64,000 nt of DNA from Comamonadaceae bacterium (GCA_027483665.1 JAIXUC010000029.1:16672-80671); one strand, 5' to 3'. Counted from the stretch's first letter, positions 47,163 through 56,751 are shown. The notes: a model not told the origin generated them from the letters alone. Numbers and translations are program-made.

Positions 47163-48662
47163 TCACTGAAAAGCCACTTCGGCAAAGCTGCGCAGCTTGC
47201 GGCTGTGCAACTGGTCCACCCCGGCTTCGCGCAGGGTTTGCAGCGCACGAATGCCAATTTGCAGGTGTTGGTTCACGCGCTCTCGGTAGAAGTGGTTGGC
47301 CATGCCCGGCAGCTTGATTTCGCCGTGCAGCGGCTTGTCGCTGACGCAAAGCAGCGTGCCGTAAGGCACCCGAAACCGAAAGCCGTTGGCAGCAATCGTG
47401 GCGCTTTCCATGTCCAGTGCCACGGCGCGGCTTTGCGAGAAGCGCCGCGCCGGTGTGGTGGCCGCATGCGTGAAGGGCAGGAGTTCCCAGTTGCGGTTGT
47501 CGGTGCTGGCCACGGTGCCGGTGCGCAGCACGCGCTTGAGCTCGTGGCCCTGTAATTGCGTCACTTCGGCCACCGCAGATTCCAGCGCCACCTGCACCTC
47601 GGCCAGAGCTGGAATGGGCACCCACAGCGGCAACTCTTCGTCCAGCACATGGTCTTCGCGCACATAGCCATGCGCCAACACATAGTCGCCCAGCGCTTGG
47701 CTGTTGCGCAAGCCCGCGCAATGGCCCAGCATGATCCAGACGTGGGGGCGCAGCACGGCGATGTGGTCGGTGATGGTTTTGGCGTTGCTCGGCCCCACGC
47801 CGATGTTCACCATGGTGATGCCCGCGTGGTCATCGCGCACCAGGTGGTAGGCCGGCATTTGTGGCAGCCGGGGCGGGGCCGTGCCGCTGGCGCTTTGCCC
47901 CGAGGCGCTGTGCGGTGTGAGCACGTTGCCGGGCTCGACAAAGCGGCTGTAGCCGCTGCTGGCGTCGGCCATGGCGGCGTGGCCCATGCGCACGAATTCG
48001 TCGATGTAGAACTGGTAGTTGGTGAACAGCACGAAGTTCTGAAAATGCTCGGGCGCGGTGCCGGTGTAGTGGCGCAAGCGGTGCAGCGAGTAGTCCACCC
48101 GCGCCGCCGTGAACAGCGCCAGCGGCTGCGGCGCGCCAGGCGCTGGCTCAAACGTGCCGTTGGCGATGCCGTCGTCCATGGCCGTGAGGTCGGGCAGGTC
48201 GAAGGTGTCGCGCATCAACTCGCGCCGCCGCGCACTCAAAGAGCCTTCCCAGTGGTCGCCCTCGGCCCATGAGAAATGCACGGGGATAGGCTGCGTGCTG
48301 GTGCCTACTTCCAGCTCGATGCCGTGGTTTTGCAGCAGCAGGCGAAATTGCTCGCGGTAGTAGTCGGCGTAGAGGTCGGGCCGCGTGAGCGTGGTCTCGA
48401 AAGTACCCGGGCCGCTGACGAAACCGAAGGACAAACGCTTGTCTGCCTTGGCGCTGCGCGACACGCTTTGCGTTTGCAGCCGCACAAAGGGGTAGCAAGC
48501 GCGGACCGGCCGGACGGCTTCATCATCGGGCGCCGCCACAAAAGCCTGCAAGGCATCGCGCAGGTGCTGCACCGATTGGTTGTAAATACGCTGCACCTGG
48601 GCCAAGGCGGCGTCGGGGTCTGTGAAGCGGCTGGGGGCGATGAAAGGCGGGGTTTGAAGCAT
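47163..48662 (-). CDS. amn: AMP nucleosidase
   Basis: Amn cleaves AMP to adenine and ribose-5-phosphate and so controls the adenylate pool. The 499-residue protein has the N-terminal domain of long AMP nucleosidases (CYPFVRLQTQSV, FGFVSGPGTFETTLTRPDLY) and the C-terminal nucleoside-phosphorylase-like domain with MVNIGVGPSNAKTITDH, MLGHCAGLRNSQ and VALDMESATIAANGFRFRVP. The ATG at 48662 is chosen because a longer frame upstream is the complement of the divergent SDR gene. Amn and the SDR gene are divergent with a 55-bp gap. Confidence 0.95.
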   Translation of the reverse strand: MLQTPPFIAPSRFTDPDAALAQVQRIYNQSVQHLRDALQAFVAAPDDEAVRPVRACYPFVRLQTQSVSRSAKADKRLSFGFVSGPGTFETTLTRPDLYADYYREQFRLLLQNHGIELEVGTSTQPIPVHFSWAEGDHWEGSLSARRRELMRDTFDLPDLTAMDDGIANGTFEPAPGAPQPLALFTAARVDYSLHRLRHYTGTAPEHFQNFVLFTNYQFYIDEFVRMGHAAMADASSGYSRFVEPGNVLTPHSASGQSASGTAPPRLPQMPAYHLVRDDHAGITMVNIGVGPSNAKTITDHIAVLRPHVWIMLGHCAGLRNSQALGDYVLAHGYVREDHVLDEELPLWVPIPALAEVQVALESAVAEVTQLQGHELKRVLRTGTVASTDNRNWELLPFTHAATTPARRFSQSRAVALDMESATIAANGFRFRVPYGTLLCVSDKPLHGEIKLPGMANHFYRERVNQHLQIGIRALQTLREAGVDQLHSRKLRSFAEVAFQ

Positions 48663-48717
48663 GCGGGCATTGTCGCCAAGGGCTGGTGATGGGCAGGTGG
48701 CGGTGTCCAATGTGCCC

Positions 48718-49464
48718 ATGACTGAACCGACGTCTTCCACTTCAACAAACAACGCTTGGGCTGCTGACGGCCTCACCGTCGTCATCGGTGCCAGCGGCGG
48801 CCTGGGCGCGGCCTGGGTGCGCGAACTGGGCCTGCGCCACGGCGCGCAGCGCGTGCTGGGCCTGTCGCGCCAAAGCCAGCCGCCGCTGGATTTGACCGAC
48901 GAAGCCACCATCGCCGCAGCAGCGCAATGCACCGCCCAATGGGCGCAAGCCCAAGGCCAGCCCTTGCGCGCGCTGCTGCTGGCCACCGGCTTTTTGTACG
49001 GCCCGCAAGGCCAGCCGGAGCGCAGCTTCACGCAGCTAGACCCCGGCTACTTGGCGCATGTGTTTGCCATCAACACCATCGGCCCGGCGCTGGTCTTGAA
49101 GCACTTCTTGCCCCTGTTGGCCAACCAAGGCCCGGTGCTGGCGGCGCTGGTCTCGGCCAAGGTGGGCAGCATCGGCGACAACGCGCTGGGCGGCTGGTAT
49201 GGCTACCGCGCCTCCAAGGCCGCGCTCAACCAGATCGTGAAGACGGCATCCATCGAGTTGGCCCGCCGCAACCGACAAGCCACCTGTCTGGCCTTGCACC
49301 CCGGCACGGTCGACACAGCCCTGTCCCAACCCTTCGCCAAAACCGGCCTGCAAGTGCGCCCAGCCGATGTGGCAGCCGCGGAATTGCTGGACGTGCTGGA
49401 AGCCTGCGGGCCTGATAAGAATGGTGCGTTTTTGGATTGGAAGGGGGAGGGGGTGGTTTGGTGA
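48718..49464 (+). CDS. Short-chain dehydrogenase/reductase
   Basis: A 248-residue SDR with the NAD(P)-binding GASGGLG motif near residues 24-30, a catalytic Tyr-x3-Lys (YRASK in WYGYRASKAALNQ) and the downstream ALHPGTVDTALSQPF block. The layout resembles the C-factor/CsgA-like SDR group rather than fatty-acid reductases. Substrate is unknown. The start at 48718 follows the amn-SDR divergent gap. Confidence 0.9.
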   Translation: MTEPTSSTSTNNAWAADGLTVVIGASGGLGAAWVRELGLRHGAQRVLGLSRQSQPPLDLTDEATIAAAAQCTAQWAQAQGQPLRALLLATGFLYGPQGQPERSFTQLDPGYLAHVFAINTIGPALVLKHFLPLLANQGPVLAALVSAKVGSIGDNALGGWYGYRASKAALNQIVKTASIELARRNRQATCLALHPGTVDTALSQPFAKTGLQVRPADVAAAELLDVLEACGPDKNGAFLDWKGEGVVW

Positions 49465-49508
49465 GGTGTGGCGCGCCTGGGCGTCGGCGTAGCGTTGTTG
49501 GTGGCGAG

Positions 49509-49709
49509 ATGTCGACCAGGGGCCTCTTTGTTTTTCAGCACGACTGCGGGCTTGGTAAGGTACAGGCCCACCAGCTGTTCGAGCGCATCGAGGTCAACAA
49601 GGAGGTCGACGTACCGCTCAGTTTCTATGACTACGATGTGGCTGTAGACGAGGCTGCTAAGCCCACAAGCGTGACGCTGATCACAGAAGTTCCAGGAGTC
49701 CAGTTATGA
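49509..49709 (+). CDS. Small uncharacterised protein before hicB
   Basis: A 66-residue open frame (MSTRGLFVF...) that overlaps the hicB ATG by 4 bp, as in translationally coupled genes. It is acidic, with a VDVPLSFYDYDVAVDEAA stretch, and has no recognised family. An upstream in-frame start at 49437 would overlap the SDR gene. It could be a real member of the toxin-antitoxin operon or a chance frame; the overlap favours the first. Confidence 0.5.
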   Translation: MSTRGLFVFQHDCGLGKVQAHQLFERIEVNKEVDVPLSFYDYDVAVDEAAKPTSVTLITEVPGVQL

Positions 49710-49912
49710 CAGACATTCATTTCATCGTCGAAGAGTCGCCTGAGGGGGGGTACGTGGCGCGTGCCGTAGGCCAAGACATATTCACCGAGGCGGATTCCCT
49801 GCCCGAGCTGCACACCCAGGTGCGAGACGCGGTGCGCTGCCATTTCGATGAAGGGAAAGTGCCCAGCCTGATTCGCCTGCACATCACGCGTGAACAGGTG
49901 TTGGCCGCATGA
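49706..49912 (+). CDS. hicB: HicB-family antitoxin
   Basis: A 68-residue protein with the partial RNase-H fold of HicB (MTDIHFIVEESPEGGYVARA, then the LPELHTQVRDAVRCHF helix). It lacks an additional DNA-binding domain, so autoregulation may be weak or may depend on the toxin complex. It overlaps hicA by 4 bp (ATGA), giving antitoxin-first order. Confidence 0.85.
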   Translation: MTDIHFIVEESPEGGYVARAVGQDIFTEADSLPELHTQVRDAVRCHFDEGKVPSLIRLHITREQVLAA

Positions 49913-50151
49913 GGCTTCCACGTGACTTGTCTGGCACCGAGCTGATCAAGCGGCTAGGACGTTTGGGTTATGCCGTTTCTCGGCAAACCGGCAGTCATAT
50001 TCGGCTGAGTTGTTCGCAGCCTAGCCAGCATCACGTCACCGTACCGCACCATGACCCTCTGCGCGTCGGCACGCTCGCCGCAGTGTTGGATGCGGTGTGC
50101 CAGCACCACGGGCTCAGCCGCGACGCTTTGCTTCAACGGCTGTTCGACTGA
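49909..50151 (+). CDS. hicA: HicA-family mRNA interferase toxin
   Basis: An 80-residue protein with the HicA/YcfA double-stranded-RNA-binding-like fold: LSGTELIKRLGRLGYAVSRQ, the active-site histidine His30 in TGSHIRL, and VPHHDPLRVGTLAAVL. HicA toxins cleave mRNA and are held in check by HicB. With hicB it forms a type II toxin-antitoxin pair. The 148 bp after it (50152-50299) show no gene. Confidence 0.88.
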   Translation: MRLPRDLSGTELIKRLGRLGYAVSRQTGSHIRLSCSQPSQHHVTVPHHDPLRVGTLAAVLDAVCQHHGLSRDALLQRLFD

Positions 50152-50299
50152 AGCGACTTGGTGCTTGAGGAATGGACTCGGTAGACCGCTGCAATTTCAC
50201 TGTCATCACGGGTGCGGAGTTGGCCCACCAACTGCCAAAGTGGCCGCACTATCCTGAGTCGTCCACCACCTCTCAACTTCCCCGCAAGCCAAGCACATC

Positions 50300-50884
50300 A
50301 TGGGCGTTTGTTTTGTCGCTTACTCCGTCAGCCCGAGCAACCTGGAAAAGATCAAGGCCGACCCGCCGTTGGTCTGGCATGTGCTGGAGCCTGAGGACGA
50401 CTCGGCCTACTTGAGGCAGTTGGAAGCCGACAGCAAACAGTCCTTGCTGCAACGCTGGTTCGGCAAGCCCAAACCCCTGGCCGAGCCACAGTCGCTCGTC
50501 TTTGAAGATGGGGAACTCAAGGTGCTGGACACCGACAAGGCTTGGGATGGTTTGCGTTTGTGCATCAAGCTTTGTGCGCCGCAAGCGCCTGACTTCTTCG
50601 AGGGTGACGGGCAACTGGGTGACTTCGAAGTCGGCTACAGCCCCGCCCAATACGTCGAACCCGGCACCATCACCCGCTTTGCGGCAGCACTGGACGGCAT
50701 TCAAGAAGCTGAGCTACTCCACCAACTTCAAGTGGCCGACTTCAAAGGCGTCTACCTGGAAGGCGTGTGGAACGCGCGCGACGAAGAAGCGCAGTCTTAC
50801 CTGCTGGAGAACTTCCGCGAGTTGCGCGCTTTCATCAAGCACTGCAATGCGCATGGCCATGCAGCTGTTCTGCAGTTCACGTAA
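50300..50884 (+). CDS. DUF1877 (YfbM-like) family protein
   Basis: A 194-residue soluble protein beginning MGVCFVAYSVSPSNLEKI, with a DKAWDGLRLCI segment and a C-terminal LLENFRELRAFIKHCNAHGHAAVL, the layout of DUF1877/YfbM proteins. Function is unknown; members are often found singly in accessory regions near toxin-antitoxin or immunity-like genes. The next 285 bp (50885-51169) show no gene that I can support. Confidence 0.85.
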   Translation: MGVCFVAYSVSPSNLEKIKADPPLVWHVLEPEDDSAYLRQLEADSKQSLLQRWFGKPKPLAEPQSLVFEDGELKVLDTDKAWDGLRLCIKLCAPQAPDFFEGDGQLGDFEVGYSPAQYVEPGTITRFAAALDGIQEAELLHQLQVADFKGVYLEGVWNARDEEAQSYLLENFRELRAFIKHCNAHGHAAVLQFT

Positions 50885-51169
50885 CGCATTTCTGGTTTGT
50901 GTTTCCACTGACGCGAGTCGGTAGGGCAAGCGGCTTTCAGTCAACCTGTAAGTCCAAGCCAATCGCTGGGGCCATGCGTCCATTCCAGAGTGTTCGAGTA
51001 ACAAGACTTGGTGCCGAAGTTGCCGTCCCCGAACGTTGGCAAGGTCGCACATTGCACTTCACGCGATAGCTTTCGGAAAGGTCGCCACAAGCCCTCGCGC
51101 TACCCCTACAACCCGTGTGTGCGCGGGCTGCGAAAAGGGCTCTTGGGCCACTACTTAAGGAGCTATTTC

Positions 51170-52018
51170 ATGTTTCGCAGCCTCATGTTTTCCTGTCTTT
51201 TGGTCGTTCATTCCATGGCGAATGCGCAGGTGGTGGCAGTTCTTGAACACCCGCAATGCCAAGAGGTTGCCAATAGAGTGGTGCGCCCGCTATTCAAGTT
51301 TGGTCCCAATGGATGGGTTTCGCTTTCAGACGGCGCAGACATCAGCGCTTACAAAAGCGATTGGTTTGTGGTTGGAACGGGAGGTCGCGACAGGGTTCTG
51401 GTGAAGTTACCGGTTGTCATGCCCGAACCCGACTGGCCCCAAGACAGAGATTTTTTTCTCCAGCCAAACGATGCGTCAGTGTTGCCGGTGAGCCCAAATC
51501 CGCTGCAGCGCTACGGCGGATGGTGCGATCCGCCAGCTAACAAGCCAATTCTGTTGCTCTCGGAGGATCAGGCGATGGTCGATTCGTCAATCCTCTCTGG
51601 AGGTAAATCGGTTCCTAAAAAAGCAATCCACGAAGCTTTCCAAAAATCTCTGTCTCGAATCAAGCTGTGTACGTTGAGCGAAACCCCTCGTCCGACCAAG
51701 CTACGCCTGAGTGATACGGTGGTGCAACAGGACCTATCTTTTGCCGACGGCACTCGTTTGATTGCGGTGGGTCTTAGAAGGCCGATGGACGAATGCGGCG
51801 ACGACAGGGGAGACGGTGTTAGCGAACCCCGTTGGTTTGTCGTAGGCAAGAAAATGCGCTTTATTGGGGCTTCCTTAGATTACATCCAGTCAGGCGACTT
51901 CAATGGTGACGGCCAGCTGGAACACATTTTTTGGTCCTCTGGATACAACAGAGACGGCTACGTAATGTTCGATTCGCGTTCCATGAAACGCACGCAGTTC
52001 ATTTGGAGCTATCACTGA
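51170..52018 (+). CDS. Secreted protein with FG-GAP-like calcium loop, function unknown
   Basis: A 282-residue protein with a signal peptide (MFRSLMFSCLLVVHSMANAQ, cleavage after ANA) and an AAGGAG ribosome site ahead of the ATG at 51170. Near the C-terminus SGDFNGDGQLEHIFW fits the D-x-N-x-D-G calcium-loop pattern of FG-GAP/VCBS repeats, but only one copy is seen. Four mature-part cysteines could form disulfides. Base composition is clearly lower in G+C than all neighbours (about 38-47% in sampled 60-bp lines), so recent transfer is likely. No family name is recognised. Confidence 0.8.
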   Translation: MFRSLMFSCLLVVHSMANAQVVAVLEHPQCQEVANRVVRPLFKFGPNGWVSLSDGADISAYKSDWFVVGTGGRDRVLVKLPVVMPEPDWPQDRDFFLQPNDASVLPVSPNPLQRYGGWCDPPANKPILLLSEDQAMVDSSILSGGKSVPKKAIHEAFQKSLSRIKLCTLSETPRPTKLRLSDTVVQQDLSFADGTRLIAVGLRRPMDECGDDRGDGVSEPRWFVVGKKMRFIGASLDYIQSGDFNGDGQLEHIFWSSGYNRDGYVMFDSRSMKRTQFIWSYH

Positions 52019-52217
52019 AGATCATGAGCCGTGAATCTCACTCCAAGCGCACCGGACTTTTATAGGCTGAGCCAGCTTAGGCGCTCTGCATTGAAAAGCG
52101 AACTCTGCAAGAGTGGGAGCAAGTTCAAAGTGTTCCATCCGATGCAGCCTAGCCGCTGATCCGAACTGCGCAGTAGCGCTGGCCGCGTTTCGTGCAACGC
52201 TGGGTGAAAAACTAACC
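52019..52217. other. Convergent intergenic stretch, no gene seen
   Basis: Lies between the secreted-protein gene and the convergent ferredoxin gene. Frames in it are short and unlike any family that I know. No terminator with a clear T tract was found. It marks the right edge of the AT-richer islet. Confidence 0.6.
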
Positions 52218-52544
52218 CTACCCCCAAGGATTCTTCGCCAGCGGTGCGACCAGCACCACATCGCTGGCCGCGCAGGCCACGCAAGGCAGCACGCAGCCTT
52301 CGGCTTTTTCTTCTGCGCTCAAGCCGGGCCACTCCACCAAGTAGTGCACCTCGCCCGATTGCAGATGCGCCAGGCAGGTGCGGCAGGTGCCGTTGCGGCA
52401 AGAGCTGGGCATGTCGATGCCAGCGGCTTCAGCGGCCTCCAGCAGCGGCACGTCGGGCATGGCGTCGACGGTCCAGCCGCCGGGCTCGATGCGGCACAGG
52501 TGCAGCGGCGCTGCTTGGGGGTTGAGGTTGTGGTTGGAACTCAT
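52218..52544 (-). CDS. Plant-type [2Fe-2S] ferredoxin
   Basis: A 108-residue ferredoxin with ligands Cys49, Cys54 and Cys57 (CRNGTCRTC) and the fourth cysteine at Cys88 or Cys91 (VLPCVACAAS), the spacing of plant-type and reductase-associated ferredoxins. It should be a soluble electron carrier. Its reductase or oxygenase partner is not in the window. It lies 9 bp after the uncharacterised gene on the same strand. Confidence 0.9.
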   Translation of the reverse strand: MSSNHNLNPQAAPLHLCRIEPGGWTVDAMPDVPLLEAAEAAGIDMPSSCRNGTCRTCLAHLQSGEVHYLVEWPGLSAEEKAEGCVLPCVACAASDVVLVAPLAKNPWG

Positions 52545-52553
52545 GCGGGTCTT

Positions 52554-52949
52554 TCAAGCCCAGGCGCTGTCGCCGCGCAGCAGGGCTACCGCTTCGGCGC
52601 AGGCCATGCCGGGCGCTATGCCCAGTGCTTTGGCGGCAGCGTTGCAATGGCTGATGCGGCCGTCGCGCAGGGTGCTGGCGGCTTCGCCGATCCGGGCGCT
52701 GTCATGCGCCACGGTGCAGGCCGCCAAGGCGTGTTCTTGCAGGTGCTGCAGTGCGGCGATGCCGGCTTGGCCCAGGCCCACACCGGCATCGTTGAACACG
52801 CTCAAGAGCGGGGCAGCTGCCAGGGCGTAGCGCGCGCTGCTGATGCCGCCGTGTGAGCCGCTGACCGCGAGGCAGCCCGCGTCGGCTTCGCTCAGCTCGG
52901 TGATGGAGTCCACCAGCCGCAGCGCTGGCCGCCGGCCCGCCACGCTCAC
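52554..52949 (-). CDS. Uncharacterised 131-residue protein
   Basis: An Ala/Gly-rich soluble protein with a [20 protein letters not shown] start, a SGSHGG loop, a VFNDAGVG motif and a [12 protein letters not shown] motif with a central histidine-aspartate pair. No signal peptide or membrane segment. I do not recognise the family; the motif pattern suggests a small enzyme or ligand-binding fold. The GTG at 52949 overlaps the stop of the upstream glyoxalase-like gene as GTGA, so I prefer it to the TTG one codon earlier. It is between the glyoxalase-like and ferredoxin genes. Confidence 0.75.
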   Translation of the reverse strand: MSVAGRRPALRLVDSITELSEADAGCLAVSGSHGGISSARYALAAAPLLSVFNDAGVGLGQAGIAALQHLQEHALAACTVAHDSARIGEAASTLRDGRISHCNAAAKALGIAPGMACAEAVALLRGDSAWA

Positions 52950-53365
52950 CAAGACCCGCTGTTGGGCATCGATGCCCAGGGCTCGGCGGGGGGCAGGGCC
53001 GGGCCGTCTTGCAGCAGCTCGATGGAGATGTTGTCTGGCGAGCGCACGAAGGCCATGCGCCCGTCGCGGGGTGGCCGCAGGATGGCCACGCCATGCGCTT
53101 GCAGCCGCTCGCAGGTGGCGTAGATGTTGTCCACCGCATAGGCCAAATGCCCGAAGTTGCGCCCACCGCTGTAGGCCTCGGGGTCCCAGTTGTAGGTGAT
53201 TTCCACCTGCGCATCGCTCTGGCCGGGTGCCGCCAGAAAGGCCAACGTGTAGCGGCCTTGCGGCACCTCGCGCACGCTCCGTACCTCCAGTCCCAAAGCG
53301 TCGCGGTAGAACTTCAGCGAGTCTTCGAGGTGCGTCACGCGCACCATGGTGTGCAGGTATTTCAT
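52946..53365 (-). CDS. Glyoxalase/VOC-family protein (lactoylglutathione lyase-like)
   Basis: A 139-residue vicinal-oxygen-chelate protein: [20 protein letters not shown] at the start, [20 protein letters not shown] in the middle and [14 protein letters not shown] at the end, close to glyoxalase I. Likely metal ligands are His and Glu residues in these blocks (for example His6, the His in FGHLAY and the Glu in IELLQ). Methylglyoxal detoxification is plausible but not proven. It lies 22 bp after icmF and may be cotranscribed. The ATG at 53365 is chosen from family alignment. Confidence 0.9.
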   Translation of the reverse strand: MKYLHTMVRVTHLEDSLKFYRDALGLEVRSVREVPQGRYTLAFLAAPGQSDAQVEITYNWDPEAYSGGRNFGHLAYAVDNIYATCERLQAHGVAILRPPRDGRMAFVRSPDNISIELLQDGPALPPAEPWASMPNSGSW

Positions 53366-53387
53366 GTTGACCGAGCTTAAAGCAGGC

Positions 53388-56300
53388 TCACATGTTGCGC
53401 CGGTACTGCCCACCCACCTCGAACAGCGCCGTGGTGATCTGCCCGAGCGAGCACACGCGCACCGCGTCCATCAGCACCTCGAACACGTTGCCTTGTTCGA
53501 TCACGGCTTGCTGCAAGCGCTGCAGCATGGCGGGGGCCTGCGCTGCGTGGTGGGCCTGGAAGTCGGCCAAGCGTTGCAGCTGGCTTTGTTTCTCTTCTTC
53601 GGTGCTGCGCGCCAGCTCCAGCTTTTCTGGCGTGGGGTCGCCCTTGGGGTTGCGGAAGGTGTTGACGCCGATGATGGGCAGCTCGCCCGTGTGCTTGAGC
53701 ATTTCGTAGGACATGCTTTCGTCCTGGATGCGCCCGCGCTGGTAGCCGGTTTCCATGGCGCCCAGCACGCCGCCACGTTCCGAGATGCGCTCGAACTCGG
53801 CCAACACGGCTTCTTCCACCAGCTCGGTCAGCTCGTCGATGATGAACGCGCCCTGGTTCGGGTTCTCGTTCATGGCCAAGCCCCACTCGCGGTTGATGAT
53901 GAGCTGAATCGCCATGGCCCGGCGCACGCTGTCTTCGGTGGGTGTGGTGATGGCCTCGTCGAACGCGTTGGTGTGCAGGCTGTTGCAGTTGTCGTAGATG
54001 GCGATCAGCGCTTGCAGCGTGGTGCGGATGTCGTTGAACTGGATCTCTTGTGCGTGCAGGCTGCGCCCACTGGTCTGGATGTGGTACTTCAGCTTTTGGC
54101 TGCGCTCGTTGGCCCCGTACTTCTCCTTCATGGCCACAGCCCAAATGCGGCGCGCTACGCGGCCCATCACGGTGTATTCCGGATCCATGCCGTTGCTGAA
54201 GAAAAAGCTCAGGTTGGGCGCGAAGTCGTCGATGTGCATGCCGCGCGCCAGGTAAGCCTCCACAAAGGTGAAGCCGTTGGACAGCGTGAAGGCCAACTGC
54301 GAAATCGGGTTGGCGCCGGCCTCTGCGATGTGGTAGCCCGAGATCGACACCGAATAGAAATTGCGCACCTGGTTGTGCACGAAGTACTGCGCCACATCGC
54401 CCATGACCTTCAGCGAAAACTCGGTGGAGAAGATGCAGGTGTTTTGTCCCTGGTCTTCTTTCAAGATATCGGCCTGCACCGTGCCGCGCACATTCGCCAG
54501 CACCCAAGCGCGCAACTCTGCAGCTTCATCGGCATTCGGTTCGCGCTGGTGCTGCGCTGCAAAGCGCGCCAGCCTCTGGTCGATGGCGGTGTTCATGAAC
54601 ATCGCCAAGATGGTGGGCGCCGGCCCGTTGATGGTCATGGACACCGAGGTGGCCGGGTCACACAAGTCAAAGCCGTCGTACAGCGCCTTCATGTCGTCCA
54701 GCGTGGCAATCGACACGCCGCTGTTGCCCACCTTGCCGTAGATGTCGGGCCGTGGGTGCGGGTCTGCACCGTACAAGGTGACCGAGTCGAAAGCGGTGGA
54801 CAGGCGCTTGGCCGGCATGCCTGCAGACAGCAATTTGAAGCGCCGGTTGGTGCGGAAAGCGTCGCCTTCGCCCGCAAACATGCGCGTGGGGTCTTCGCCT
54901 TCGCGCTTGAAGGCAAAGGTGCCTGCGGTGTAGGGGTAGCGGCCCGGCACGTTCTCCAGCATTTGCCAATGCAAGATGTCGCCTTGGTCTTCAAAGCGCG
55001 GCAAGGCCACCTTGCGGATGGTGGTGCCAGAGAGGCTCTTGCGCGTGATGGGGGTGCGCAACTCTTGGCCGCGCACCATCACCACGAACTCGTCGCCGGC
55101 GTAGGCGGCTTGCAGCGCGGGCCACTGCGCCAAGAGCGCGCGCGACGTGGCGCTTAAATGCGCTTCGCGTTGGGTGGCCAAGTCTTCCAAGGCACCCACA
55201 GCACCTTGCTTGTCGGGGTTGGCGGCGAGCAACATGCGTTGGCTGGCGCGCAACTGCTGCGCTTCACGGGCCAGTGCTGCTTGCGCGCGCGCATGTCGCT
55301 TGTAGCCGCGCACCGTGTCGGTGATCTCCGCCAAGTAGCGGGTGCGCGCGGCTGGCACCGTGGGGTGCTCGTGGCTGCTGTGGCGGACGCTGACCACGGG
55401 CAATCGCCCGGGCTTGAGCGGCAAGCCCAAAGCTTGCAGGCGGGCTTTCAGTGCTTGGTAGAGCGCGGTCACGCCGTCGTCGTTGAAGCGCGCAGCCATG
55501 GTGCCAAACACCGGCATCTGCTCGGGCGGCGTGGCAAAGGCCTCGCGGTTGCGTTGCACCTGCTTGGCCACGTCGCGCAGCGCATCGAGCGCGCCTTTGC
55601 GGTCGAACTTGTTGATGGCCACGAACTCGGCGAAGTCGAGCATGTCGATCTTCTCCAGCTGGCTGGCAGCACCAAACTCGGGTGTCATCACATACAGCGG
55701 CACATCGACGTGCGGCACGATGGCCGCATCGCCTTGGCCAATGCCCGAGGTCTCGACCACGATCAAATCAAACCCCGCCACCTTGGCAGCGGCAATCACA
55801 TCGGGCAGGGCTTGGGAGATTTCGCTGCCAAAGTCCCGCGTGGCCAGAGAGCGCATGAACACGCGCTGGCCCGAATCGCCCTCTGCGGGTGCTGTGCCCC
55901 AGGGGCCAATGGCGTTCATGCGGATGCGGTCGCCCAGCAATGCACCGCCGCTCTTGCGCCGCGAGGGGTCGATGCTGATGAGGGCCACGCGCAGCGCGTC
56001 GTGCTGGTCTAAGCGCAGGCGGCGAATCAGCTCATCGGTGAGCGACGACTTGCCAGCCCCGCCAGTGCCCGTGATGCCCAGAACCGGCACTGAGGCAAGG
56101 CTTGCTCGTTGTCGCAGATCGCTCAACACGGGTGCCGCCACTTGGCCGCCTTCCAAAGCCGTGATGAGCTGAGCCAAGGCGCGCCAGGCCGCGTCGCTGT
56201 GGCCCGTGATGGTGTCCAGGTGTTGCGGTGCGCGCGAGGCCAGGTCTTGGTCGCAGCGCATCAGCATCTCACCAATCATGCCGGCCAAGCCCATGCGCTG

Positions 56301-56702
56301 GCCGTCTTCCGGGCTGTAGATGCGTGCCACGCCGTGGGCTTGCAGTTCTTGAATTTCAGAGGGCACGATCACGCCGCCGCCGCCGCCAAACACCTGAATG
56401 TGGCCACCGCCGCGCTGGCGCAGAAGATCGACCATGTACTTGAAGTACTCGACGTGCCCGCCTTGGTAAGAACTGATGGCGATGCCCTGTACGTCTTCTT
56501 GCAGCGCGGCCGTCACCACTTCATCGACGCTGCGGTTGTGGCCCAGGTGGATCACCTCCGCGCCCATGCCTTGCAAGATGCGCCGCATGATGTTGATGGC
56601 CGCGTCGTGCCCGTCGAACAGGCTGGCTGCGGTGACGAAGCGCACCTTGTGGCGCGGGCGGTACTGGGCCAGTGCCAGGTAGTCGGCGGCGAGTTGGGTC
56701 AT
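53388..56702 (-). CDS. icmF: Fused isobutyryl-CoA mutase IcmF
   Basis: A 1104-residue B12-dependent acyl-CoA mutase with its own G-protein chaperone. Order: B12-binding domain (residues 1 to about 150, with the cobalt-ligand DGHD at 30-33), MeaB-like GTPase (P-loop GTGGAGKSS at 212-220, later [10 protein letters not shown]), then the mutase TIM barrel (about 550-1104, with [13 protein letters not shown]). It interconverts isobutyryl-CoA and butyryl-CoA, or isovaleryl/pivalyl-CoA in some homologues. An ATG 26 codons further upstream would run through the operator palindrome. The gene is probably induced during branched-chain or fatty acid breakdown. Confidence 0.95.
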   Translation of the reverse strand: MTQLAADYLALAQYRPRHKVRFVTAASLFDGHDAAINIMRRILQGMGAEVIHLGHNRSVDEVVTAALQEDVQGIAISSYQGGHVEYFKYMVDLLRQRGGGHIQVFGGGGGVIVPSEIQELQAHGVARIYSPEDGQRMGLAGMIGEMLMRCDQDLASRAPQHLDTITGHSDAAWRALAQLITALEGGQVAAPVLSDLRQRASLASVPVLGITGTGGAGKSSLTDELIRRLRLDQHDALRVALISIDPSRRKSGGALLGDRIRMNAIGPWGTAPAEGDSGQRVFMRSLATRDFGSEISQALPDVIAAAKVAGFDLIVVETSGIGQGDAAIVPHVDVPLYVMTPEFGAASQLEKIDMLDFAEFVAINKFDRKGALDALRDVAKQVQRNREAFATPPEQMPVFGTMAARFNDDGVTALYQALKARLQALGLPLKPGRLPVVSVRHSSHEHPTVPAARTRYLAEITDTVRGYKRHARAQAALAREAQQLRASQRMLLAANPDKQGAVGALEDLATQREAHLSATSRALLAQWPALQAAYAGDEFVVMVRGQELRTPITRKSLSGTTIRKVALPRFEDQGDILHWQMLENVPGRYPYTAGTFAFKREGEDPTRMFAGEGDAFRTNRRFKLLSAGMPAKRLSTAFDSVTLYGADPHPRPDIYGKVGNSGVSIATLDDMKALYDGFDLCDPATSVSMTINGPAPTILAMFMNTAIDQRLARFAAQHQREPNADEAAELRAWVLANVRGTVQADILKEDQGQNTCIFSTEFSLKVMGDVAQYFVHNQVRNFYSVSISGYHIAEAGANPISQLAFTLSNGFTFVEAYLARGMHIDDFAPNLSFFFSNGMDPEYTVMGRVARRIWAVAMKEKYGANERSQKLKYHIQTSGRSLHAQEIQFNDIRTTLQALIAIYDNCNSLHTNAFDEAITTPTEDSVRRAMAIQLIINREWGLAMNENPNQGAFIIDELTELVEEAVLAEFERISERGGVLGAMETGYQRGRIQDESMSYEMLKHTGELPIIGVNTFRNPKGDPTPEKLELARSTEEEKQSQLQRLADFQAHHAAQAPAMLQRLQQAVIEQGNVFEVLMDAVRVCSLGQITTALFEVGGQYRRNM

Positions 56703-56733
56703 GTCGGGTCTCCACAGCGGCTTTTGCGTTGAC

Positions 56734-56751
56734 GTTGACGTAAACGTCAAC
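56734..56751. promoter_or_regulatory. Palindromic operator upstream of icmF
   Basis: GTTGACGTAAACGTCAAC: 8-bp arms GTTGACGT/ACGTCAAC around AA, 32 bp ahead of the icmF ATG in the divergent icmF-rhodanese gap. It resembles operators of MerR-type acyl-CoA metabolism regulators such as LiuR. No regulator gene of that type is in the window. Confidence 0.65.

Noticed and set aside
48663..49031. Long N-terminal extension of amn
   Set aside because: It is the complement of the SDR gene, and the AMP nucleosidase family starts at the ATG at 48662.
53346..55157. 603-codon plus-strand frame opposite icmF
   Set aside because: Antisense to the mutase domain, with Val/His/Gln-rich shadow composition.
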